Origin: Aquimonas sp964586455
Lineage (GTDB): Bacteria; Pseudomonadota; Gammaproteobacteria; Xanthomonadales; Xanthomonadaceae
NCBI GenBank assembly: GCA_964586455.1
Contig: CAZPHV010000001.1
Span: 186,001 to 250,000 of the forward strand
Reading direction: 5' to 3'
DNA: 64,000 nucleotides
Position numbers and translations under genes: made by a program. The notes under the pieces are model-generated. The model searched no databases, had not been told where the DNA came from, and saw only the letters and a list, made by a program, of their open reading frames with translations. This document shows positions 8,355 to 16,455 of the stretch, piece after piece (position 1 is the stretch's first letter; every line of letters begins with the position of its first letter).

Positions 8355-9542
8355 TCAAAGCACCGCTTTGAGCGCGCTCGCAAAATGCCCGAGATTCGCG
8401 GCCGACAGCCCCGCGATGTTCATGCGGCTGCTACCGACCATATAGATCGCGTGCTCGGTCTTCAGCCGCTCGACCTGCTCGGGGCTGATGCCGAGGAAGC
8501 TGAACATGCCGCGCTGACGTTCGATGAATCCGAAGTCGCGGTCCACGCCGGAAGCACGAATTTCCTGCACCATCGCGCTGCGGTAGTGGTTGATACGGCC
8601 ACGCATATCGGCCAGTTCCTGCACCCACTGCGCTCTCAGCTCGGCATCGTCGAGGATCTCGCGCACGAGGATTGCGCCGTGCGCCGGCGGCATCGAATAG
8701 ACGTTGCGGATGGCCGACAGCAGCTGCGAGAACGTCGCCTGGGTCTGAGCGGCGCTGTGGCCGATCACGCTGACTGCGCCGATGCGCTCACGGTACAGAC
8801 CGAAGTTCTTCGAGCACGAGGTCGCCAGAATCATTTCGGGCAGACGCTGCGCGAGCAGGCGCGGGCCGAAGGCGTCGGCATCGAGCTCCGTGCTGAAGCC
8901 CTGGTAGGCCATGTCGACGAAGCACAGGAAGCCCTGCTTCTCGGCAAGTTCAGCGACCGCCTGCCAGTGCTGCGGTTCCAGATCGACGCCGCTGGGGTTG
9001 TGGCAGCAGGCGTGCAGCAGCACCACGTCATTGGCTGGCACTTTGGCCAAGGCTTCGAGCATGGCCTCGCCACGCAGCGACTGCGTCGCCGGGTCGTAAT
9101 AGGGGTATTCGCGCACCTTCAGTCCGGCAGCCTTGAACACCGAAGGGTGGTTGCCCCAGGTCGGGTCGCTGACCCACACCGTGGCATCAGGGCGCGCGCG
9201 CTTGATCAGCTCGGCGGCGACCCGCAGTGCGCCGGTGCCACCTGGCGTGTGCGCGGTGGCGACACGGCCCTCGGCCAGCGCCTGCACATCGCCTAGAGCA
9301 AGTTTTTCGAGCGCGGCATTGAAGCCGGGATCGCCAGCCATGCCGATGTAGGTCTTGCTGTCCTCACGCTCGGTGCGACGTGCCTCGGCGAGCTTTACAC
9401 AGGCAAGCACCGGTGTATGACCGGACTCGTCCTTGTAGACGCCCACGCCCAGGTCGATCTTGTGCGGCCGAGGATCGGCGCGGAACGCGGCCATCAGGCC
9501 GAGGATGGGATCAGACGGGGCGGGCTGCAGCTCGAAGAACAT
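8355..9542 (-). CDS. Aromatic/aspartate class I aminotransferase
   Basis: 395 residues, PLP-dependent fold type I. It belongs to the AspC/TyrB group that exchanges amino groups between aromatic or acidic amino acids and 2-oxoacids. Motifs seen are FRADPRPHKIDLGVGVYKDE at the N-terminus, VLLHACCHNPSGVDL for the cofactor-binding Asn/Pro region, the Schiff-base lysine in TSCSKNFGLYRERIGA, and SRMNIAGL with the carboxylate-binding arginine near the end. Start at 9542 (MFFELQPAPSD) matches the family; the frame is open to 9668 without similarity. The gene follows the electron-transfer island in the same direction but is separated by REP-like hairpins, so it is probably a separate unit. Confidence 0.93.
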   Translation of the reverse strand: MFFELQPAPSDPILGLMAAFRADPRPHKIDLGVGVYKDESGHTPVLACVKLAEARRTEREDSKTYIGMAGDPGFNAALEKLALGDVQALAEGRVATAHTPGGTGALRVAAELIKRARPDATVWVSDPTWGNHPSVFKAAGLKVREYPYYDPATQSLRGEAMLEALAKVPANDVVLLHACCHNPSGVDLEPQHWQAVAELAEKQGFLCFVDMAYQGFSTELDADAFGPRLLAQRLPEMILATSCSKNFGLYRERIGAVSVIGHSAAQTQATFSQLLSAIRNVYSMPPAHGAILVREILDDAELRAQWVQELADMRGRINHYRSAMVQEIRASGVDRDFGFIERQRGMFSFLGISPEQVERLKTEHAIYMVGSSRMNIAGLSAANLGHFASALKAVL

Positions 9543-9890
9543 CGCGAAGGCTCCGGGAAAGACGAACCTGGAAGGATAGGCGCTCAGCCTCAGCAGGACC
9601 AATGCGGGAGATGCATATCGGCGCCTGCGACACACGCGGGCGTAGGGTCTGCGGCCCTTGCGGCGCACGCGACCACAGTGCGCTGCGTCGGCCGCGCTCG
9701 CGCACCGACATCTTTGGCTCCTTCAGCGCAACCTTGCCTGCGCCGCTTGGGCGGAGCGGCGCTTCTGTCGGTTGGGCCAAGCGCAGCGCGGGCCCAACAC
9801 CGCAGACTTCAGCGCTTGCCGATCCCTGACGCGCGCGATGTTGGGCCTCGCTGCGCTCGGCGCCCACCTACGAAAGTGAGAGCGGCGGCG
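9543..9890. repeat. Intergenic region with two gttgggc-type palindromes
   Basis: Within this 348-base gap two imperfect palindromes occur: gttgggcc...ggcccaac at 9771-9798 and gttgggcctcg...cggcgcccac at 9840-9867. They lie just beyond the 3' end of the double-FHA gene. They may act as REP-like elements or as terminators of the electron-transfer operon. No gene was seen. Confidence 0.5.
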
Positions 9891-10961
9891 TCAGCCGCTT
9901 CGGAACACGCGCTTGAGCGCCGTGCGCAGGCGTGCCCACAGGCCTGGGGCCCCGGCGGCTGGTGTGCGCGGCGCACTTCCCCCCAAGCCGGCATCGAAGG
10001 CCAGCTCGACATTGCCGAGGCGAATCTTGTCGGTGGTTTTCAGATACGCACTCAGCACCTTGCGACCGTTGACGAAGGTGCCGTTGACCGACATCAGGTT
10101 GACCACTTTCCAGCGGCCATCCTCGCAGACCATCTGCGCGTGCCGGCCCGAGACGCTCTCGTCGGAAATGCGTATGTCAGCTGTCGTTTCGCGCCCGATT
10201 TCCCACTTGTTCTTGCCCTGGCTGGCGTCGAGATCGAAGACCTGGCCTGCGATCAGGTGATTCAGACCGATCAGCCGAGGATGGCGACTGGCGCTGTGCA
10301 GGCGCGCCGCCTCGATCAGGCCTTCGGTGTCGCCGGATTTCTGGCTGATCTGACGCAGCAGCACCGGCAGCGCCTGGGTGTGCGAAGACGCCTCCAACCG
10401 ATCCGACTCGGCCCAGCTGAGCGGCAGGCCTTCGATCGGCGCCGCCGCTGCAGGCGATCGCGGGCGCGCGGGCTCGGGCGTAGGTATGGGCTCGGCTGCA
10501 GGCACCGTGGGCGCCCGCTTCGGCTCCGGGCGTTCGGTGAGCTCAGGCGCCCCCGCAGCGGCGGGCTGCGCGCGGTCGACGGTGGCTTCCTGCCCACCTG
10601 CCGCCGCCAACACGCGCCCCCCGAGGATCGTACGGTCGCGGTCTTCCGGTGCGGCGATCACCGCGGAGGCGGCCAGCACCTGGTAGGCCACATCGTCGAA
10701 GCAGACGATGTCGGAAGGCTTCAGGCGCGCCGCCGAGGCCACGCGTTCGCCATTGACGGTGGTGCCATTGGTCGAGCCCAGGTCTTCAACCCAAGGCAGC
10801 CCATCGACCACATTGATGCGGGCGTGTCGGCGCGACACCACGCCGAGGCGGATGACCAGGTCGCAGTCGTCGCCACGGCCGACCACCATGCCGTGAGCGA
10901 TCGGCGTTTCGGTGCCGTCGGCCTCGGATCGCAGTTTGTAGCCGCTGCTGTCAGCGCCCAT
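9891..10961 (-). CDS. Protein with two FHA domains
   Basis: 356 residues. Two forkhead-associated domains, modules that bind phosphothreonine, sit at the ends. The N-terminal one covers about residues 8-95 (VGRGDDCDLVIR, VSRRHARI, DLGSTNGTTVNG). The C-terminal one covers about 245-325 (IGRETTADIRIS, SGRHAQM, NGTFVNG). Both keep the GR, SxxH and NG residues. A Pro/Ala/Glu-rich linker joins them. The C-terminus is basic (LRTALKRVFRSG). No signal peptide is visible, so it should act in the cytoplasm. It follows the pentaheme cytochrome gene by 66 bases in the same direction, and a nearby decaheme protein also carries an FHA domain. A signalling link to the electron-transfer proteins is inferred. 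Confidence 0.88.
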   Translation of the reverse strand: MGADSSGYKLRSEADGTETPIAHGMVVGRGDDCDLVIRLGVVSRRHARINVVDGLPWVEDLGSTNGTTVNGERVASAARLKPSDIVCFDDVAYQVLAASAVIAAPEDRDRTILGGRVLAAAGGQEATVDRAQPAAAGAPELTERPEPKRAPTVPAAEPIPTPEPARPRSPAAAAPIEGLPLSWAESDRLEASSHTQALPVLLRQISQKSGDTEGLIEAARLHSASRHPRLIGLNHLIAGQVFDLDASQGKNKWEIGRETTADIRISDESVSGRHAQMVCEDGRWKVVNLMSVNGTFVNGRKVLSAYLKTTDKIRLGNVELAFDAGLGGSAPRTPAAGAPGLWARLRTALKRVFRSG

Positions 10962-11027
10962 GCGCCCTGCCCTGCTGTGAAGTGAGAACCCCCATTCTGG
11001 ATCGCAGGCACCCCACGCGCCAAGCCT

Positions 11028-12329
11028 TCATCGCCCGCCCGGCAATCTCTGCGCTGCGGTAGAGAAGCGATCGGGGCGGAAACGGTGCTCGTCTTCCAGG
11101 CTGGCGAACAGCTGATTCAACTGCGGCTTCAAGGTCTCGCCCTCGCCCAGTTCGATGCACAGGGTTTCGATTGCGAAGTAGGCCTGCTCGGCGGCAGCGA
11201 AGTCTCGAAACGCGCCCGCACCCGCGCGTTTGAGCAGGGCCGTGCGAAGGTTGCGCAAGTCTTCCGGCTTGAAGTCGCGGCCGCGGATCGCTTCCAACAC
11301 CGCGCCCATGCGCGTGTCCATACGCACCGCCGCCGAACGCATGTCAGCCAAGCTGCGTGCGCTGGCCCGATGCAGGGCGTTGAGCTCACTGCGCAGGGCC
11401 GTGGCCTGGGGCGGGTCGAACACGTCCAGCGCCGCGATCAGCAGCAGGGCGCTGCTGTCGTTGATCCGCACCGCCCCCTGACCCAGACCGGCATGCACGG
11501 CCGTTTGCGCGTTGCGGCGGTCGTCCATCGGGTGATGGCAGGCGTGGCAGTCGAACACTGCGAGTTCGGGGAACAGGCCACCGCGGTGCACGCGCTCGCT
11601 GCGCAGCAGGGCTGTTTGCGCCTTAACCGCATGCGCCAGGCCTTCGATCCACAGGCGGATCGGCGGCTGCGGGCTCTTCCGGCGCTCGTAGTCCTCGTCA
11701 AAATCGAAGTGCGCGGGCTGGTTGGCGGTGAATGCGACCAGCTCGAAGGACAGGCGCGGATGCCCCGCCGCCATCATGTCGTGACCAGCGAACTTGTCGC
11801 TGTTGCCGTAGTGGCAGGACAGGCACAGCTCGGCGCGCTGGCCCACATCGGACAGCGGATACAGGCCTTTGTCGAGATTGTCCGCATGGGTGGCGCCGGT
11901 CTCGGCATGCGAGGCCAGCCAGCCCTGCGCCGCGCCGTGGCAGGCCTCGCAGCCCACGCCGTCGCTGAGCTGGAACCTCTCGCCACGCTGCTCCTCCGGC
12001 ACGTTGTCGGCGTGGCAGTCGAGGCAAACCTTGGCCTCGTGGGCCTCGCCGATACCGAGCCGCCGCGCGATCGCCTTCGACGCGTCGCTCAACAGGGTCT
12101 GGTAGGCGCGCGCATGGCGATCTTCGCGCGACCAGATCCGGTATTCATCGAGCCGCACGTTGGCGTTCGACTCCGGCGAGACGCGACCGTGGCAGGCGCT
12201 CGATGCGCAGGTCGCAGGCCCCAGGTGCTGGTGACTCGCCGGCTGCTCGGGCGCCTGCGCGCCCGCAGCGGAGGCGAAGGCGAGCAGGGCCAGCGCGGCG
12301 GCCTTACTCAGGCAGCTGATCGTGGACAT
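11028..12329 (-). CDS. Pentaheme c-type cytochrome, c554-like
   Basis: 433 residues, exported through a clear signal peptide (AAALALLAFASAAGAQA). Five covalent haem sites are visible: an unusual CASSACH (CX4CH) near residue 42, then CLDCH, CEACH, CLSCH and CHACH in the first two thirds. The arrangement resembles the cytochrome c554 family of periplasmic multihaem electron carriers. The last third is helical and lacks haem sites. The start overlaps the end of the preceding decaheme gene by 26 bases, evidence for co-translation. Its likely role is to shuttle electrons across the periplasm between the inner-membrane cytochrome and the outer decaheme protein. Donor and acceptor are not known. Confidence 0.88.
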   Translation of the reverse strand: MSTISCLSKAAALALLAFASAAGAQAPEQPASHQHLGPATCASSACHGRVSPESNANVRLDEYRIWSREDRHARAYQTLLSDASKAIARRLGIGEAHEAKVCLDCHADNVPEEQRGERFQLSDGVGCEACHGAAQGWLASHAETGATHADNLDKGLYPLSDVGQRAELCLSCHYGNSDKFAGHDMMAAGHPRLSFELVAFTANQPAHFDFDEDYERRKSPQPPIRLWIEGLAHAVKAQTALLRSERVHRGGLFPELAVFDCHACHHPMDDRRNAQTAVHAGLGQGAVRINDSSALLLIAALDVFDPPQATALRSELNALHRASARSLADMRSAAVRMDTRMGAVLEAIRGRDFKPEDLRNLRTALLKRAGAGAFRDFAAAEQAYFAIETLCIELGEGETLKPQLNQLFASLEDEHRFRPDRFSTAAQRLPGGR

Positions 12330-15300
12330 ACCAGGGCTCCCCGTTCTTGTTGAGGTACAGACGCTGCATCTCTTCGAGGTTCAGCGGACGCGAACCCAGC
12401 CGCCCGAACACTGCGACCTGTCCGCCGGTTTCATCGACACCGCGATCGCGCTCCAGCGCGCGCGACAGGCTCAGTGCCGGTCGTCGGGTTGGATAGCGTG
12501 CAATCAGCTCGGGTTTCGGCGCGGGGCTGAAACCGTAGAAGTTGGGCTGGCTGGCCGGCGAGGTCAGCTGCAGCACCTTCAGGCCCTCGCCGCCATCGGC
12601 GACATAGGCAAACAGCGAGGCATTGGTGGTGGCGACCACCACGTCGCGCGCATCCGCGATCCCCTCGGCCGAGCCCAGGCGCTGGTACTCGCGCATCGCC
12701 TCGGGCCTACGGATATCCACCAGCACCAGTCCCTCGCTGCCTGCGGCGACGTAGGCGTAGTCGCGCACCACGAACACGCGCTGGGCGTCATTGAGGGCGA
12801 TCGTGTTGTTCGCCACCACGCGCGGTGCGGCCGGATCGGTGATGTCGACCGCCTTCAGGCCTTCGTCGTCGAGCACGAACAGGTAGCGGAACTGCACCGC
12901 CGCCGCGCGCGCGCCGGAGAGCGGAATCCGCGCTTCGACCTTGGGCGCCAGCGGGGTATCGAGGTTGACCACGACGACGCCTCGCGGCGTGCTGATGTAG
13001 GCGCGGTAGCCGGCCATCTCGATGTGGCGCGCGCCGGTGAGCGCACCGTCCGGGTTCCAGGTCAGCGCGCGCGCGATCTGGTTGTTGCGCGGCTCGGCGT
13101 CGGCAAACGTGTTGACGTCGACCAGGATCAGACCTTCGACCGCGTCGGTGACCAAGGCGTAGTTGTAGATCGGGTGGAAGGGCTGCTCCTGATTGTCGAC
13201 CCGCATCTGCTCGCCCTCGTTGCGCGCCGGATGCACGGGCTGGGTGGTGACCAGGCTGAGGCAGGTCGCATTGGCCGACTTCAGCCGCGAGCTCTGGCCC
13301 AGCGGCGAGAACGGCGCGCTGACGATGCGCTGGCTGTAGCCCTTGTTGGCGATGTTGGCGACGTCATAAACGCGCAGACCTTCGTCACCGGCGGCAGCAA
13401 ACAGGTACTCGCCGCGCAGCTGCAGGCAGCCGACTTCGCCCGAGCGGTGCCGGTGCATGGTGGTCAACTCACGTCCGCGCTCCTCATGCGCCTTGAACCA
13501 GTCCGGATAGGCGTAGCGGTGCAGGTAGCTGCCGATCACCGCCTGCGGTTCGTCCCATTCGGTCACCTGCACCGCCGCTACTTCGCCGGCACCGCCAATG
13601 TAGGCATTGAAGCCGACGAAATCGATGAACTTGGTACCCAGCATCAGCGTCTGCGCAAGGATCGCGTTGTTGTCGCCATCGGCGGACAGATGGCAGTCGC
13701 TGCAGACGCGGGTCTCGGTCTTGCGCTCGGTGTGCGGGTAATGCGGATTCATCGCCTGCGAGCTGTAACCGCTGGCCGCGATCGGCGGCTGCTGAACATA
13801 GATGCGCTCGCGGTTGGCATTGGTCGACGACAGAACCAAAGCGGATGAGCTGCGCACCGGCGCGATCTTGCCGCCCTTGGCGGGGCTGTGTCGGCCCAGC
13901 ATGAAGACCTCGTCGCGCGCGACCTGCGGGTTGTAGGTCGCATAGTTGCGCGTCGCACCGCCCTCGTAGTGATGGCGCTCGGTCTTCCAGTTGGCCTCGA
14001 CCGGCAGATGGCAGCCGCCGCAGGTGGTGGTCCAGCTGGTGTGGCAGGCGTAGCACTCCATCTTCTCGGAGCTGTGCGCGTAGTCGGCCGGTTCCACATC
14101 CGGCCCGAAGGCCTGCGTCGCAGTGTCGGTCGACATCGTCTTGGCTCTCGCAGCCTTCTCGTTGTAATGGGCACTGCCGGGCGTGACGCTGTCACGCACC
14201 AGGCTCATTTCCCACTCCAGATTCGGGTCAAGCATCGAGCGCTGGAAGAGTTGGTCGCCGATCCACTCGAAGCGACGACGGCCGTCCGGCGTGCGCAGCA
14301 GGCGCAGGTCCTGGCCGCCGTTCAGCGCCGCCGGGTTGGAGGTGTAGAGGCTGGGGTAGGTGTCGGCATCGCCGTGGCAGTCCTTGCAGCCGACTTCGAC
14401 CGCCATCGCCACCTCACCGACGATGTGCCCATTGCCGTGGCCATCGCTGTTGAAGTGGCAGTCGACGCAGTGCATGCCGACATCGACATGGATCGAGGAC
14501 AGATGCACGGCCTTCTTGAACTTCTCCGGGTCGTCATGGGCGACCTGGGCGCCGTCCGCATCCAGCAGGTTGCCGTCGCGGTCGCGCTTGAACACGCCGC
14601 GGAAGTTCCAGCCGTGGCCGTGGTAGTCGGCGAACTGGGTGTCGCTGAGCTGCGGGTTCAGGTCCCAGACCTTGGCGAGGAAATCGATATCGGCCCAGTT
14701 GCCGCGCGGCGCCGCACCCTCCGGGTTGCGCTCCAGCACCTCGCGCATGCGCGTGGCATCGGGGTACTGCTGCTGTTCCGGCCACATGTGCGGAGCGTCG
14801 GACTCGTAGTCCCACATCGTGTAGCCGAGGAAGGTGTTCATGAACATGTTCGGCTGATGCATGTGGCAGACCATGCACTGGCTGCTCGGAATCGCGCGGG
14901 TGAAGCCGTGGGTGATCGCGTGCCCCGAGCGGTCCTTCGGAATGGTCGGGTCCGCACTCGCGCTCATGCCGGCATGGCCGTGCGCGGCGTACGGCCCCGA
15001 GTGGCGCGGGTCGCGGTCATTGGCGTAGACCACATGGCAGGACGCGCAGCCCGAGTGCCGATAGTCGCCAGGCTGATCGTTGGTGCCGGCGAACCACATC
15101 ATCGGGTCGTTCAGGCGGGTCTTGTGCATGTTCAGCACCGGAACGGAAATCCGCGCACCGGTGCCGGGGCCGCGATTGCTCTGGCGGATATCGGGGCGGC
15201 CCGGCTCTTCCAATCGCTGGATCTGCCCGATCGCATTGGGCACGCCAGTTTCGGGGAACAGGCTGAGGATGTTGCGACCGCCGCGCTCGAACACGCGGAA

Positions 15301-16068
15301 ATTGTCGCCCGGCTTGATCGTCTCGAAGGCCGGCAGCGGCAGCAGCTCGGCGAGGATGCCGTGCGATTTCATTTCCGGCGTCGGCGCAATCGGCCCCAGC
15401 AGCTTTCCGGGCTGGCCGTCAGCGGTGTAACTCTCGCCGAGGATCGACTGCTTGAAGGGCAGGATGCCGTTGTTGTACGCCGCCGCCGACCAGAACATCG
15501 CGCCGGTCGCCATCAGGCTGCGCCGGGTCGCATCGATCACCTGCTGATGGCAGGCGCCGCAGGCGAATTCGTTGACGCGGTAGTCGGACGGGTTGATGAA
15601 GCGGATGAACTCCGGCCGCTCTTCGTTGAGCAGGGTGTAGGTGCGCTCCGGCGTGGCGCTGCTGGGCCAGGCGCCGGGATAGCGTGGCAGCACGTGGGCC
15701 TGCTGCATCCACTGTGTGTAGTCCTCGCTGCCGGCCGTCGTGCCTTCGGGGACGCGCACGCTCGCGTCACCGCCATGGCAATCCACGCAGCCGAGCTGCA
15801 CAGCCGGGTTGGCGTGCATGGTCGGCATGTCCGTCTCGGTATGGCAGCCGAGGCAGCCCTCGGATTTCGCGTGGGCTTCGGCAGCGCTTTGCCCGGCCGG
15901 GGCGGGTGCAGTCATCGGATCGCTGCGTTCGACGGCCTCATAGCTGCCGCCGGCGGCGAGGCTCAACCCCGAGGCAAGCATCAACACCGCCGCAACCACC
16001 CAACCCGCATAGGGTGGGCCCTGGCCCACTATGGCCTCTGCCCTGCCCCGGTCCGCGTTCGTGAGCAT
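12304..16068 (-). CDS. Decaheme c-type cytochrome with C-terminal LVIVD beta-propeller
   Basis: About 1254 residues. Ten CxxCH motifs occur in the first 800 residues: CLGCH, CVDCH, CGACH, CASCH, CMVCH, CVDCH, CKDCH, CYACH, CGGCH and CSDCH. The C-terminal third consists of LVIVD-type repeats (LFAAAGDEGLRVYDVANI, YAYVAAGSEGLVLVDIRR, FAYVADGGEGLKVL) expected to form a beta-propeller. A hydrophobic export signal is visible (WVVAAVLMLASGLSLAA). The start is uncertain because the 5' end lies in repeats: the frame is open to 16191, an ATG at 16068 is used here, and a GTG at 15999 is also possible. It may be a terminal reductase or oxidase at the cell surface, but its substrate is unknown. Confidence 0.85.
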   Translation of the reverse strand: MLTNADRGRAEAIVGQGPPYAGWVVAAVLMLASGLSLAAGGSYEAVERSDPMTAPAPAGQSAAEAHAKSEGCLGCHTETDMPTMHANPAVQLGCVDCHGGDASVRVPEGTTAGSEDYTQWMQQAHVLPRYPGAWPSSATPERTYTLLNEERPEFIRFINPSDYRVNEFACGACHQQVIDATRRSLMATGAMFWSAAAYNNGILPFKQSILGESYTADGQPGKLLGPIAPTPEMKSHGILAELLPLPAFETIKPGDNFRVFERGGRNILSLFPETGVPNAIGQIQRLEEPGRPDIRQSNRGPGTGARISVPVLNMHKTRLNDPMMWFAGTNDQPGDYRHSGCASCHVVYANDRDPRHSGPYAAHGHAGMSASADPTIPKDRSGHAITHGFTRAIPSSQCMVCHMHQPNMFMNTFLGYTMWDYESDAPHMWPEQQQYPDATRMREVLERNPEGAAPRGNWADIDFLAKVWDLNPQLSDTQFADYHGHGWNFRGVFKRDRDGNLLDADGAQVAHDDPEKFKKAVHLSSIHVDVGMHCVDCHFNSDGHGNGHIVGEVAMAVEVGCKDCHGDADTYPSLYTSNPAALNGGQDLRLLRTPDGRRRFEWIGDQLFQRSMLDPNLEWEMSLVRDSVTPGSAHYNEKAARAKTMSTDTATQAFGPDVEPADYAHSSEKMECYACHTSWTTTCGGCHLPVEANWKTERHHYEGGATRNYATYNPQVARDEVFMLGRHSPAKGGKIAPVRSSSALVLSSTNANRERIYVQQPPIAASGYSSQAMNPHYPHTERKTETRVCSDCHLSADGDNNAILAQTLMLGTKFIDFVGFNAYIGGAGEVAAVQVTEWDEPQAVIGSYLHRYAYPDWFKAHEERGRELTTMHRHRSGEVGCLQLRGEYLFAAAGDEGLRVYDVANIANKGYSQRIVSAPFSPLGQSSRLKSANATCLSLVTTQPVHPARNEGEQMRVDNQEQPFHPIYNYALVTDAVEGLILVDVNTFADAEPRNNQIARALTWNPDGALTGARHIEMAGYRAYISTPRGVVVVNLDTPLAPKVEARIPLSGARAAAVQFRYLFVLDDEGLKAVDITDPAAPRVVANNTIALNDAQRVFVVRDYAYVAAGSEGLVLVDIRRPEAMREYQRLGSAEGIADARDVVVATTNASLFAYVADGGEGLKVLQLTSPASQPNFYGFSPAPKPELIARYPTRRPALSLSRALERDRGVDETGGQVAVFGRLGSRPLNLEEMQRLYLNKNGEPWYVHDQLPE

Positions 16069-16249
16069 GCTGGAGGCGCGGATGACCGGGGCGGCGTCCA
16101 GGCCACGGTGGGCCAGGGCCCACCCTATGAACGAGCCGAACCGCGGGCGATGGATGAGCCCCGCCCCGCCCTTCCCCGCTTTCGGGAGCATGCCGGAGGC
16201 GCGGATGACCGGGGCGGCGTCCAGGCCACGGTGGGCCAGGGCCCACCCT
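16008..16249. repeat. REP palindromes and a 123-bp tandem repeat ending at the assembly gap
   Basis: Three palindromes with core ggtgggccagggcccacc or its near variant lie at 16008-16034, 16104-16129 and 16227-16249. Bases 16063-16126 and 16186-16249 are the same 64-base sequence with one difference, a tandem repeat of period 123. Related sequence (gaaccgcgggcg, gggccggggcccac) resumes after the N run, so the array probably continues through the gap. Confidence 0.8.
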
Positions 16250-16349
16250 NNNNNNNNNNNNNNNNNNNNNNNNNNNNNNNNNNNNNNNNNNNNNNNNNNN
16301 NNNNNNNNNNNNNNNNNNNNNNNNNNNNNNNNNNNNNNNNNNNNNNNNN
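16250..16349. other. Assembly gap of 100 N
   Basis: Exactly 100 undetermined bases, the usual placeholder for a gap of unknown size. The repeat array on both sides explains why the assembly broke here. True length and content are unknown. The rest of the interval to 16455 shows no gene. Confidence 0.98.
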
Positions 16350-16455
16350 ATGACGAACCGCGGGCGTTGATGGGCCGGGGCCCACGCGATGTGTGCCAAC
16401 GTTTCCAGCCTTGAGCGAACCACCGCGAATAGCTGCGCGATCATGATCGCCCTCG

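Noticed and set aside
13888..16353. 821-residue open frame on the plus strand opposite the decaheme cytochrome gene
   Set aside because: It is a mirror of a high-GC gene: rich in Arg, Val, Ala and His, without domains, and it runs into the N gap. The minus strand carries ten haem motifs.
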